A stretch of DNA of 64,000 bases from Onchocerca volvulus (Eukaryota; Nematoda; Chromadorea; Rhabditida; Onchocercidae). The position numbers and the translations under genes were made by a program. Shown here one piece after another: positions 13,232 through 25,904 of this stretch. The DNA lies in NCBI GenBank assembly GCA_000499405.2, contig HG738137.1, positions 10,300,768-10,364,767 on the forward strand, written 5' to 3'. The notes below the pieces were generated by a model. That model did not search any database, had not been told where the DNA came from, and was given only the letters and a program-made list of their open reading frames with translations. Position 1 is the first letter of the stretch; every line of letters begins with the position of its first letter.

Positions 13232-16173
13232 TCATATTCTAGAAAGTTCACATATTATTAATTTGCCATAGAAATTTTGGAAAAGATAGGATACCTCTGA
13301 GAATTCGGGTTGTATAGTAGTGCTATGAATGCAATTATTATGAAATAATGTACGAATCTCATCAGCAGCTGCTAGATATGCTTTAAGATCGGCAAATTTG
13401 ATGTGCACTGTAGCGATAATTCGTTCACCCACTAACCGCCAGACATGGAATTCATGCACCGCTTCTATTCCTTTGATCTAAATTTTTAGGAAAACATAGT
13501 AGGCATGTCTATTGAACAATGCAATTAAAAACAATATTATACAAATTCATTGGCAACAACAGACTCTTCTTTGTGCGTCTTTGCAGTTGAAACAAAAGCT
13601 CTGCTATTGATATCATTAAGAAATGAATATTAATAAAATTTTATTTTATCAGTTTTTATTACTGCAATTTTCCAACTTCATATATACAAATAAAATTAAA
13701 AAGATATTCGTTTACGGTGAATTATTATTTTATGCAAGATTCTTCAAAATTCTAAGCAGTCATTAATTTTTTGAATAAATCACATTTGCGATAATTAAAA
13801 TATCTACAAAACTAACTTTGAGCAGCTCTTTTTTGATTTCTTCAACTTCAATGAAACCAGGAGTAGTCTGCATCAGAATCAGAGCTGTTTCACGCACAAG
13901 CGGAAATGTTGATGCAATCATTAAAACAACCATAGCCAAACTATTAAAAAGAAAAAAAAAATGAAAAAATAAAGACTTCGATAAATTTTCAGAAAATATA
14001 CGAACTATTGCCACACAAACTTAAAATAGTCTCTACTGAACTCAAAATCAGAGCATGCTGATATACGATACATTTTCTGAGTTCAACTTTGTTAATAGAT
14101 TTGATAAAGCAAAGATATGGCATATGCGAGCAATTTACGATGCTAGCATAGCGATTTAAAAAAAATCAAAATAGAAGAAGCAAAGATACAAAAGAAAAAC
14201 CTTAAAGTAGGATCCAAGTAGAGTTTGAGAGCTTCTTGACCAGGAACAAGCCAACAAACAAGAGCCGTAACGATAACAATAACTGAACCAATTGCATCGC
14301 TCAACACATGAAGAAAAACGCCTTGCATATTTAGCTGTTTCGATAATTCTGTAAACATAACATATAAATGCAAATAAGGTTAAACTGATAATAAATTAAT
14401 TGCGAATATTTTAATGAATTTGAAAATGCTGTATTGTTTTGAAGATATCGAATCCACACTATCCTTTCCATTACAATAAACGAATTCCTTCATAAACTAT
14501 TACTTTTTTTCTTTTTTTCTTTATTTTCGTCAATTTTCATATGAGTCTGTGGTATAAGATTGGAATCATTTGGATTAATTTCTTGAAGATTTGCAATAGC
14601 CATTGCTGCCTCCTGCAATAACGGCTTTTCATTTTCATATTAATCTCCAATTTTCTAAAATATGTTTTTCTATATTGAACATACAGTGGTTTTTCTACAT
14701 TAATTTAATTCAAATACCATATTTTTACGTGCCATAATATAGATTATTTTGTTCGTTGGAGCTGACGTAAGATTTGGATTATTGAAAACTTGAAATATAT
14801 TCAACACTTTTATCGTTGTAAGATTACTCAACCACTAACTGTAGGTTTCGTGAGTGACCGTAGTTTACGGTGAATACCAAAATGATTTTCTCTCTATTCA
14901 AATTGTTTGAATAAGTACTAGAATTATTATTGCTGCAAATGTCCATTTTGCATTTCTAACTAAGTACAACTTTAGAAAATGATCCTGGAATTTCTGCTTG
15001 GTTAAATCAAAGCTTTTTCCTTCCGTATAAAGAAAGTGTCATGTAAATATGCTCTCTTTAGAGTAACTCATTGTTATAAATATGCGTAAATCTTCAGATT
15101 AATTTTATTCCAAAAAATATAACCGAACATAACAATAATAATTAATTAAATAAAGAGCGTCAAATATTAGCTAGTTTAAATAACTAGGCTTAAATATTCA
15201 TTCAATTACTTCAACTGCGAAAAAATATACCTGATGAGAAGACATTAAATGCTGGCTTTCGTTACCATCAATGGTCACATGAGTTTGTCGTCGACCTACC
15301 TGCGACAGTACTTGCGCATCTTTGCCGCTTTCGCCATGCTCATGAGCGTGACCTGCTCGAAGAGAACTTTTTTATTAAAAAATACGGTCTGGCAAACTGA
15401 AAGAAAAGAACTCTTAGACAACAAATCCACAAAGCCTGAAAGAAATTAGTTTGACTGCAAAATATTACAATTATTACTATTTGCCAAAATTAGTTTAAGC
15501 CTTACTGTGAAACATAAACATCCCAATCAGATTGATAAATAATCCAATAACACCCACAACAAGTACATTAATCGGTTGCTTGATTGTTTGTGGTTCGATA
15601 AGTCGAGTAAGTGATTCGATCAGTATTGAAAAACATAAGGCAAGTAGGAATACACCATTGATCAGAGCACCAAGTACTTCAGCACGAACCCAACCAAAAG
15701 TATTTTTCTTGGATGAATGTGCTGCAATCTGTAAAGTAGAACAAATCAAATAGGTCATACTACTTGTAAACAATGTTGATTTTTCTAAAACGTGCTAAAA
15801 TTATGTTTCAAAACATTTCCGTAATGAACTTAAAACTTTTAAAATACAAGACTGCTATCTTTTAAACAATGAAAATAAAAAAGAAATATGCAAAGTTACG
15901 ATGAATTGTTACTCTTAAACATGCGAATGCAATAGCTAGTGCCATAACATCGCTCAACATGTGAAACGAATCTGCGATAAGTGCCATTGAGTGTGATAAA
16001 TATCCAAATGCCAGTTCAACAGCAAAAAATGCGAATGTCATTGTTAGCATAATAATAAGTCGAGTACTTCGAGATAATCGATACCGACTGTGATGAGCAG
16101 CGGATGCAGTGTCACTTGTTTCTTCGGTATCCACACTACCATTACTTTTTTCTCGCATCAGTCTTTGCGTCAT
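13232..16173 (-). CDS. ZnT1-type zinc exporter (cation diffusion facilitator)
   Basis: Exons 16173-15913, 15728-15506, 15352-15300, 14612-14504, 14348-14201, 13940-13817 and 13477-13232 join in phase to about 387 aa. Helix 1 is TRLIIMLTMTFAFFAVELAF and helix 2 carries LIADSFHMLSDV, whose HxxxD zinc pair is typical of the family. Then come KNTFGWVRAEVLGALINGVF and the fifth helix GVFLHVLSDAIGSVIV, with the second HxxxD. The cytosolic domain has EFHVWRLVGERIIATVHIK and IHSTTIQPEF, both characteristic of SLC30A1. Such proteins move zinc out of the cytosol across the plasma membrane, as homodimers in exchange for protons. The His-rich loop between helices 4 and 5 is short (SHAHEHGESGKDAQ). The final exon may be spliced at 13299 (GAG|GTATCC) instead of reading to the stop at 13232, so the extreme C-terminus is uncertain. 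The closest worm relatives would be the CDF-1 group. Confidence 0.9.
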
Positions 16174-16185
16174 CGCATCTGAAAA
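16174..16185 (-). promoter_or_regulatory. Probable spliced-leader acceptor of zinc transporter
   Basis: ACTTTTCAG ends 5 bases before the start ATG (acceptor AG at 16180-16179). No coding exon is apparent upstream, so trans-splicing of a leader is likely, although cis-splicing to a non-coding exon is possible. The leader begins ATGCG, so ATG-CGA-TGA overlaps the real start. Confidence 0.5.
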
Positions 16186-19100
16186 GTATTCATATGATTC
16201 CCGAAAAAAAAAAAAAAAAAAAAAACCGATCAATCACTTCAATGCAGTGATTCACTTCATTCAACCAGCACCATAACTTGATACCATCATAGCTAAAAAT
16301 TCAACTAGCGGATCGATTAAAATAAATGATGAAACGATGGAGAAATGAATTTTTATCGAATGATGCACGATAATGTAGAAATAAGACGTATTAGATATAG
16401 ACTGTTTTTCTGGTGATATGATTTAATTACGAGCATTAAACATCGGGTAATTTCAAAAATTAGCATTTAACAAAAAAATCTACCTCTGCCGTCTCCAAAT
16501 TAACTTCTCAAACATCATTCTGCAAAAAAAAGAAAAAAAAAAAGAAAGAATTGGGGAAATTAAAAATGCCTTTCTAAACAAAATAGATTTCGCACATTAT
16601 GTAAAATTAATGAGTTGAGTTTTCTATCACAACTTACCATTATCAACACATTTCCTTGTGGCTACCAAGAATGTACCATTTCATCGTTCCGATTTATTAA
16701 TATTTCTAGTTCCTTCACCAAACGGTAAGGACATTTCTTTTAAACATTAATATTTTCCAGATTCATATGTAAGTAGTTGTTGAATTATTCAACTTCACAG
16801 AGTTCACCAAGCGATAATTATTCTTTCATTTTTGCTTGTATATTCCCTCTTCATAAAATAAAATCGGAAATAATATACGATGTGTAAATATCGGCTAGAT
16901 ATCCCTCATATTCATTCGTTGCTAAACTATTATCCCCCATCTAATGGATTGATAGAATACTGAAGATTTTAGACATAATATAGATGGATAGAGAAGAGAA
17001 AGATAAGAAATAAACTTTGGAATCGTATTCGATCAATAAATATTTATCCAAGAATTATCAAATCTATTCGACAGAATGCATAATATATTGGCATATATAC
17101 ATTTTATCAATATTTTGATTTGAATAAGCTATAGCTATTAAGAAAAAGAACCTGCCATGTAATTCATAATTTAATCAAATTAATTATTTCTTTTCTATCA
17201 CTACAATAATTAATTCGATCTTTTCATTTAAAAAAAAAATGTTCTCACTCATATAGTATGTTATATTTAACTTGAAATAATAAACATAGGATGAGAATGA
17301 ATAATTCCTGACAATATTAAAAGTTATCTGCAACAACTCGACCTCTATTCAAGCTTCAATAATCAAGTGTCTCGAACTTAGCACCAAACAGACAAACTTA
17401 CATTAACAAAGCTTTCTTTAACGAAGTACTCAAATGAAACATGTTTGATCTCAGCTATACTTCAATAATTAGAATAAATCAGCCTTACTGACATTTCAAT
17501 TTTTGCAATGAAAATAATAAACAATGAATTAAGGAAGAAATTAATGAATTAATATTATAATACAAAAGACTTATATTTATAACTAACAAATATGTCTTAA
17601 TGCAGTAATGCAGTATGATTAATCCATTTTATATGATTCATATGATTAACCAATTTCTTGTTTTCATTTTTTTAATGACTCTTTTTTGCTTGTCGAAAAG
17701 AATAATTCACATCCATAAAGAAATCATCCGTACTATACTTCTAGCTATAAGCTTCTTGTTTAAAAAACTTAACTTTCTAGAGAGTTTTAAAGTACGTATA
17801 CTAACTTTCCAGAAGATTTCACTATATTTTCGTGTACATTTCCATTTTTTCCCCGAATATCAATAATGCAAGGTAGAGAGGAAATGTTTCTGTTGGTTTT
17901 GTTTTTTGTTTTTTGTTTTTTTTTTTTTGTTTTTTTTTTTTTAAATAAATTTTTGAATTATTTTTATCGAAAAAAAACTGCCGAAAAAAAGCGGAGTCCG
18001 GAATGATTTTAATGTTACATTGAAAAAAAGGAGTAATCTGAAGAATATCGAATACAATTTATATGTAATGATTAAAGTGAGTAATTAAAAATTCATCAAA
18101 ATTCAATTAATTTATTATAGTAATAACTACATTTGAGGTTAAGGTTTAAAATTTGAATAATCCATTAACTCTGTTCATCTATCTTACTGTCTATTATGTT
18201 TTAAGTGAAACTTTTCAAAATAAAATTGAAATTGATAAAAAATCGAATTCGAAAACGATAGAGGAAGGTATACAAAAATTATCTGAGCATCTAATCGATT
18301 TCGATAGTAAACATTGCCAACTATAGCATCTATAAGAATAAGAAATCTTTGATCTGAATTGATAATGCTCCTCATAATTCAACCACCCTCCCTCCCATCA
18401 AATGATTTGCATTCCTCATCACCTTTTTTTCCTTCAATACAATTGATAACTGTCTGCGATCATAATTTCAGACGAATGTAAAATAAATATTAAATGTAAA
18501 ATACTGAAATATTTCCAATCAGATTCATTAACGGTTTAAATTTGTTTAGTTTTCATTTCTCTGCAAAATTTTCCTAATCCGTTTAAACTTCCTTATATGC
18601 TCAATTATTCGTGCATTTGGTATATTGCTACAGCAAACAGTTTAAGTCAAATTTTTTCACATAAATATTTGCCATATTTGAATGCATTCATTTTCAATTT
18701 GATTTTTTAAAGTGGAATAGGAATAATACTATTGATAGTACACAAATCTTTAATCTGTTATGATAAAAATGAACAAAACTGAAAATCATCATTGAAACTG
18801 AATTCCAAGAAAAATCAAAGTTCCGAAATCTTGGAATTAACAAATTTCATCCCTCACAATTTTTGAAAAGGCAATTATTGAAGCATCTTTATGACTCAAA
18901 TTTAATTTTTGATCAAAAAGTTAAACTGAATCTTAAGTAAACCGAAGTTTTTGAAATTTTGAAATTAGCAAATTTCATTTCCCATAATTTTTGAAAAAGA
19001 AGAATCAAGTGATCATTAAAGCATCCCATTGGCGTTAATTTGATTTCAACTTTTTTTTTCTTTTTATTTATTTCTATACTACAAAATTAAAAGAAGCTGT

Positions 19101-19440
19101 AGTCCAATTTTTCTAAAATCCATTTTTAAATTAGAGCGAATTGAAAACACGGAAAAAATTTAATGAAAGAAGCTGAAATGATGTAGTTAAAAGCATGAAA
19201 TATTCGTTGAAACAAAAATTAAACAGCAATAAGTATAAACTATAAACAGTCAATTTTCCATTATCCGACTTACAATATTTTTAGATAATGAATTAATCTC
19301 TAATTTTTATTAATTTTCTACTAGATTCAAGAGATCCCACGAAAATTCTTAGTATTTTCTACATATTTTACATTACATCTTTAAAAAAATTTGAAAAAAA
19401 AAGTATAGCTTTAGTGATATATTTAATTAGAACATGTAAT
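16181..19440. other. Intergenic, no gene seen
   Basis: AT-rich DNA upstream of the zinc transporter. It has a T-rich low-complexity stretch near 17895-17942. I found no coding exons with matching splice sites on either strand. Confidence 0.5.
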
Positions 19441-19452
19441 CTATATTCTATA

Positions 19453-19500
19453 TCTATATAAATAAAAATGTAAATAGTTTGTGTTACTCCCTAACCGTCA
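19453..19500 (+). mobile_element. Helitron-like terminal fragment
   Basis: TCTATATAAATAAAAATGTA, followed by AATAGTTTGTGTTAC, resembles the 5' ends of many Helitrons. The same motif occurs in reverse near 39470-39490 and 42755-42773, beside Helitron coding remnants. Only the end is visible here, next to an LTR-like sequence. Confidence 0.45.
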
Positions 19501-19539
19501 GAAAAATCCGGAAAATATAATAAAAACAAAGAGTGATAA

Positions 19540-19990
19540 TGTTCAAGTAACGCTTAGTTTCAAATAGACCAACAAGTCGGTAAATATGTTTCTCTCCAAA
19601 ACACTAAACAAATGGACAAACATGTTCCCACCAAAACGGCGATCATGTCTATCATTTCGGCGGAAACACATTTATCTTTTGTTATGAAATATGTTTCTCT
19701 TTCGGTCGTGAACATGATTCACGTTTTGGTGAGAAGAAAAAAAAAAAAAAAAAAAAAAAACAGCCATCATCATAATTCCAAAGCACTAAACAAAGTACAT
19801 GTTTGTTTCCTTATCTGTTGTGTATTGTGTCCGCGAATTTTGGACGACTCCTCACGTATTGTATTCAAAAGTACTTCTTTACCTAATAAAGTATTTAAAA
19901 ATCTTAATGTCGTGAAGCATCCTTATTTAACAAATAAGTTTAAATCTTAATGTCGTGAAGCATCCTTATTTAACAAATAAGTTTCGCAAC
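19540..19990 (+). mobile_element. BEL/Pao-type LTR fragment, plus orientation
   Basis: It begins TGTTCAAGTAACGCTTAG and then has ATAGACCAACAAG and repeated ACATGTTCCCACCAAAACG-like units, ending near an AATAAA-containing stretch (CCTAATAAAG, about 19880). The order CACCAACAGG, AAACATGTTTCCCGCCAAAACG also occurs in the LTRs near 37.3-37.7 kb and 27.7-28.2 kb, so this is a diverged third copy. A poly-A insertion lies inside it. No internal coding region is attached. Confidence 0.55.
19899..19984 (+). repeat. 43-bp tandem duplication
   Basis: Two adjacent copies, period 43, of a unit starting AAATCTTAATGTCGTGAAGC and ending CAAATAAGTT. They read as identical. They sit at the 3' end of the LTR-like fragment. 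Confidence 0.9.
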
Positions 19991-21339
19991 ATCATCATTT
20001 CCTCTACAATCAATCGATCAGTGCTGAAACTGTTTCCTTTCCATTTATTCAAAACTAACGATCATCCATCCTCATCTTTCTCTTAACTTTCTTGCCAGCT
20101 TGGGAGAAATTTGAAGAAATCATATGTTATTCTGTTGACGTGATCTCTTATCGTTTAGATATGAAAGATGATCTTTTGCCTATGCCTGAAAGACAAGAGA
20201 TCACTATGGTCTTATCTTATTCCAAGATTATAGCAGCGATAATTTGAATTTGCTCTCAACAATGACAAATAACTTCTTTTCTAAGCCACTTTAACATTTT
20301 CAAATACTGAACCAATAGTATCAATTAGTATCTTTTTTTTCCTATCCATTGAATCTTTCTCAGTATTCTAGAGAAACGAAACGGATAATTTACAAAATAT
20401 CCAAATTTTTCTACACATAAATAAACGACAATCGTCTACTGATATGACCTTTAAACAATTATAGAATTTTGGTCAGAAATTACTATTGCAAAATAGGAAT
20501 ATTAAGAAAACTATTTTCAAAAATGATAAAAAAAAAAATTATCACTGACTTGATTTGCGAAATACGAAACTAATTTTAGAAGCTCACTACGCTATTTTAC
20601 CTTCAAAGCTCTCGCAATTTTTTCGTTTTGTAAAACTATTGAATCATCACTGTATTGCACATTTGTTAACAATTCTTGAGTCAAATGCATTGTTGAGATT
20701 TGAGCTATCTTCCTTATTTTTTCTTCTTCCATTTCAATGAAGAAATCGGCCTAATTTACATTTCATTGAGCAACATTTCCATGTTCCAAATATTCACAAT
20801 AGATATAAAATAAGCATTTACTAGCAAAGGAAAAAAAAAAATTAAGGCGATGCATACTGTAACTATCTTTATTTCAACAACGAAAAATAAGTTCTGACAA
20901 CCCAAAAACCAAATTATTTTTGCACCGATTTAATTTCCCAAAACTACAGAGTTTGATAAATTGAATACAAAATTCAACTTATTAAGGAATGAAAATATAA
21001 AAATAAATTCAGCAGTTAATACATGTTTTTCCCCGCATTCTTCTAATGATCGATGTCATCTACAGCAAACTACAAAAATTTTGAATTGACGTTTGATAGC
21101 ACTTCTTTTGCCGAGCAATAAAGTAAAAACTACAGCAACAATATTCTAAATTATACTGAATAATACAAAAATCTCAATATGCTTATATAAAATCTTAGTA
21201 TGTTTAATTTATACATATTTAAACATATTAATGACTTATGCAAAACATAGAAATATGAAGTATTTCAAAAATAACATGATACATTCATAATACATTCTGA
21301 ATTGACATAATAATTCTAAATTTTGATGTATTATACGCA
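19991..21339. other. Intergenic, no gene seen
   Basis: AT-rich DNA downstream of the mannosidase-like gene. I see no exon chain in it. Confidence 0.5.
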
Positions 21340-24300
21340 TTATTTAACTATATTGACAATTTTTTCAGGTGCAATTTTATGCATTGGAGTAAAATATTTC
21401 TTGATAAGATCAAGCGTTTGGTGAAGATACTGTTCCGGTCCCTGAACATACGTACTATACACAAAACCCGTGTTGTTATCGATGAATGGTACAGCTGGTT
21501 CAATCTGCGTACCTTCGTGCCATTCATTGAATGAAGTTATCGTTATGATATTTGCCTTAAAACATCAATTTTTCTTTTTATCGATTCAAACTAATTTAGG
21601 GTTTTAACTTATCAATCTAACAATGACCAGTAATACCACAATCTTTTCTAGAAAATTAAGTTGGATAGATAAATAGGCAAAAACAATTTACTATTATTTT
21701 TCTTAAATTGCTTTCTAACTGCAAAGAAAAAATCAAGAATGATGATGAGAGCTAATGGCTGTTCAATTTATTGTGCATATGAAACTCTTTGAACGAAAAT
21801 AGATAGAGAAATAGCATATGACATTTAGCAATTATCATGAACTCTTTTATGCCATGCATTATTTCACTACACTGATAATTTTTTAGAAACCATCCAAATA
21901 ACCATCTTAATATTACTTGTAGATCAAGAATTACCAAGTAATGAAGTTTGTCAATCTAAACATATAAAATAAGTCAGTTCATTTTTAGTATTTTTAGAAT
22001 ATTTCCAATCTTTACCCTTGCAATATGCGCCATTTCAAACATATCCGCATAATATTTACCATTCATCCGATCCTTGTAATTTGCTGCATTCCAAGGTCGC
22101 ACACGACGATCATCATAGCCAGGACCCACCGAAGGTATGAAAATTAAGTCATTTTTCCTAAAATAATAATTATTAGTTACGACAATTAATCGCAATCTCG
22201 ATATTTTTGAAACTGAGAAATTAAATCTGATTAGAATCAAACATTTTCGCTCCACTTCTGTTTTCTGAAATTAGATTTACTTTCCATATTTCTTCCTATT
22301 CTTTTCAAACAAAGTTCATGAGTTCATCTACAAATTATTTTTATACCTAACACAGGCTAAAATTCTGTCTGAAATATATTCTTTAACACCTTAAATTAAA
22401 AAAAATTCTGACACGAACCTACAGAAGGCGCTCAGTGAAGGCCAAGTTGAAGGAGTTGAACCGTAAGAAAAACCTACAGATGCGAAATATGTATAAATCC
22501 CATCGAATCCAGCATGCAATAACGAATGCCTATCTTCTGATTTAACTAAGAGACCTAAAACTCGATATGACCATTTATATTTAAGTAAAATTTCCTGAGA
22601 TAAACCAACATATAAAGTCCAGAACTTAAGACTTCATGCTACAGAACTGCAACTTAAAAAAAGAAACAACCAATTAAAAAACATTCATATTTGAACTTAC
22701 CAATAAAAAGAACATCATATTTGCTATCTCGCACAGTAAATTCCCCAGAAGGTTCAGTTAACTTTTTCCAATCATCAGAGGATACCAGATAAGAATCATA
22801 AAAGTATAACAACGGTAGATACGCATACAAGTCATTATGGCGACTATTTTTTTCATCATTAGTCTCTAAAATCTTCGCGAATGATTCGAACAATTCTCAT
22901 TATTTTTTTCAAATTAATGAAAGTTTAATTAGCGACGAAACAAAGTACATGATTCAACGATGCAAACTATATAATTCTTTTAGAATTTTTCGGCTATATT
23001 ATTAATGAAATTCGTAAGGAGATTCCTATAGAAAAATGCATACATGTCCGAATTTCGATTTTCAACCTTTCTTCAGCACAATAATAGATCATAATAATGA
23101 AATAAAAATAAAATAGTGAAATATTAGTATACAATATAAAATTTAATTACTTCTTCGTGATTTTGGCCTCTTCATCCTATACAAAGCGGAATGATTACCA
23201 TAATTATCAATAATATATTCGATATCCCTACGAAGCGATTCAGCATTCCTGTGTTCGTAAGGTTCCAAATGAAAAGATAATTTCAAGCGATATTTTGCCA
23301 CAAAGTTTAACAAAATGGGTATTAAATCATCCCAAGAATGTCCTAAAAAGTAATGATAAAAAATTGGAAAATTAGTATTTCTAAAAAACGAAATTATGGA
23401 ATTTCAATAATCTTGCCTAAAATTTTTGAAAAATCAAGAAAAAAAACACTTCGAAGAATAAGATGTTGCATCGCTTAAGTTCCATAGCTGTTTCCATTTT
23501 CATAAGAATTTTCCAATCGTTTAATGAAGCGGATTTCCCTAATTTTTAAAATTCTCTACAAGTTTATATTTTAAATGAGGCAACTAAATCAAAGAACATA
23601 GATGACTTTTCAATAAATAAGAAGTATGATGTAGCAATAAAGATCATACCCTGTGCATCAGAAATTTCTGGAGGATACCATGAAACAATAACAACGTCTA
23701 TACCAGCTGATAACATCCATTTCATGTGTTGCTCGATTACTGCTGGATCTCGACTACTATATGATCCCAAAAGTGGATAGAAACTTGAACCAATATCCAA
23801 TGGCGGAACATGAAAACCTGGAATGGAATCTTATCCTTCAAATATCCATTTGTCAGTATCTTATACAACCAAGCAATGCAAAAAGATGAAAATGCAAGAT
23901 ACGATTCTATCATATTTTTATCACAAGTTTGGGAAAGGTCTAGCCAAAAAACTGCATATATAACCAAGACAGGAAGGAGAGTTTATTAAAAGCAATATTA
24001 AATTTAAAGGAATCATTCCTGAGAAGGGAACCGAGCATTCGAGAAAATTGTAATTACCTGTTGGATACTTCTGTGCAATACTCGGATCCCAGTGTGAAAT
24101 GTGACGATGATTCCAATGATAATACTTCCCGGAATCAAATTCTGGATTTCCATACCATGGATAATAGAATATTTGTACCGAATAGTCGCCATTATCCTGA
24201 AAATAATTACTTATCTATTTACACACTTCAAACTTAAAAATAACTGTTTTATGTTTACTTCATGCTTGAAGTTCATTAGGAAAAGTTGTTTTTATAATTA

Positions 24301-24662
24301 AACATACTTCCAATAGATGCGATGCTACGGAGGCTGATTCACTTTTCACATGAGCAACAAATTTTTCAATTGTTGATTCGTTCTTCATCATATTTGCCAA
24401 TTTAAATTTCGGATGCTTTATTAGCTAAAATCTTCGAAAAGTATTTTGAATTTACGATAAATATGGTTAAAATGAAGGTTAAAAGATAGTGATACCCTGA
24501 AGAATCTAATCCTTCAGAAAATTCTGCAACTAGTCTGAAATTTTTCCTTGAAATGCCAACCTGCTCATTCTGAGTAAAGGTGAAATAAAATGTTGTAAAT
24601 ATACTTGCAACTAAAGCAGCCAAAAGTAGCCATCTTATCAAAAAATTACGACTCAGTGCCAT
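21340..24662 (-). CDS. Endo-alpha-1,2-mannosidase-like (GH99, MANEA family)
   Basis: Exons 24662-about 24496, about 24420-24304, 24196-24058, 23817-23650, 23342-23151, 22865-22701, 22554-22419, 22157-22016 and 21555-21340; from exon 3 onward they join in phase. The N-terminus has a signal anchor (WLLLAALVASIFTTFYFTF, residues about 11-29), the type II Golgi topology of MANEA. GH99 signatures follow in order: IFYYPWYGNPEFDSGKYYHW, DIGSSFYPLLGSYSSRDP, DVVIVSWYPPE, SFHLEPY, YFYDSYL, GFDGIYTYFAS, FIPSVGPGYDDRRVRPWN and SFNEWHEGTQIEPA. The last one contains the EWHE glutamates that are catalytic in the family. GH99 enzymes cut the internal alpha-1,2 bond of glucosylated mannose branches on N-glycans, bypassing glucosidases. 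Length is near the family norm. Exon 1 to exon 2 is not phase-consistent with the obvious donor, so the residue junction there is unresolved. Confidence 0.92.
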
Positions 24663-24672
24663 ACCTAAATAT
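24663..24672 (-). promoter_or_regulatory. Probable spliced-leader acceptor of the mannosidase gene
   Basis: TATATTTAG ends with AG at 24666-24665, leaving only GT before the start ATG. A strong acceptor two bases upstream of a start codon is typical of nematode trans-splicing. Confidence 0.6.
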
Positions 24673-25372
24673 ACATATCAATATCTGAACAATAAATCAA
24701 ATACTGTTCGAATAGTGACTAATATTACTAATAGAGTAATTATCAGTAATCAGCTGATAACGTACTGTCTTTAAGTCTAATAACGACTGATGGCAGAAAA
24801 AAGAATGATCAAATTTTTTTTTTAGATAACAGAAGCTTCCTTATAAGACAACAGTTGTCTGAAATTTTAATCCTATTTCATCTCTAACACCGAGCAAATA
24901 AGATATCTATGCAATTTAAATGATAGTGAGAATAATGTTCAAGAGTGTAAAACAAATTTTCATTTAATCAAACTGAGTATTCTAACGAAGTCTTTCAAAA
25001 TGAAGTAAATACGCAAGTTCATATACAAATTTATTCTTTCTTTTGTTTGCTATTTGCTTAATAACCAGTTTATTCATATGTTTATTGAAAAAAACTTAAC
25101 AGCGTCTTGAATGTTCATATAACCATCGTCCTCATATGTTATCAGTTGCTGATTAATTTCAAATAAATTCTATCCAGTTTCATTTTTCTGATTCTATTTG
25201 AAAAGCCTATAAAAAGTCAAAATCATCAGAATTCAAATAGAGTGGTCGATAATGGCTGATCAGATGACTGATCTGCATCAGAACATAAAATTATGTACAT
25301 AATGTACATACTGTATCATCATGTTCAGACTAGCCTTTTCAGCGAATAACTAAATCAATCTTGTCATTTTGA
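24673..25372. other. Intergenic, no gene seen
   Basis: Upstream region of the mannosidase-like gene. I see no coding exon here. Confidence 0.45.
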
Positions 25373-25904
25373 TTATGACAAAAACTTCCTGGAAAGGTCA
25401 AAGTTCACAAAACTATGGTAGTAATTAAATGCTTTATAACAGCTGAGACATGATAAGCAATCATATTTGCACTTCATAACTCCATTATTCACTAGCGCGC
25501 AAGAATTATTCAAATTTATTAGATAATATTCGTTCAAAGAACAATATCCACTACCGCATAACAACTTCATTCATGGTTAAATTCAAGCTAATTTATCCAC
25601 AAAAAATCCATAGCTACAAACAGATTGCTCGCGGCCGGTGAAATTGTGGCGAGTTGTCTCAGTTTCTTCTGTTGTAATCTTCTCCAGACTTCTGAGATTC
25701 AGGTTGGGTTCGAAGGTCACTTTGGCAAGATTGGTCCCAACTTTGTAGTTAACTATTTAGCCAGGTCGGATAGCTAGACTCAGGAAAGCAACTGGCCATT
25801 ACTGAATTTCGTGACTACTTTGTAAATGCCGATAATTAGATTCAGTGAGCTTTTCCATATGAATTACAGTGCTCTTTATCACATCAATTGATACATTGGC
25901 TTCA
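25373..25904 (-). pseudogene. Decayed protein-coding stretch, unidentified
   Basis: One minus-strand frame stays protein-like for about 530 bases, broken by five stops (clustered near 25755, 25705 and 25575). It has segments such as RRIEANVSIDVIKS, KVGTNLAKVTFEPN and ITTEETETTRHNFTG, then a Cys-rich tail with CGSGYC and CKYDCLSCLSC. Base composition is richer in G and C than the flanks, like the retroelement debris 2 kb away on the same strand. I do not recognise the family. It may be internal sequence of the same BEL-type element, but nothing proves that. Confidence 0.3.

Noticed and set aside
19612..19950. 112-aa plus-strand frame
   Set aside because: It runs through an LTR-like repeat and a poly-A tract and resembles no protein.
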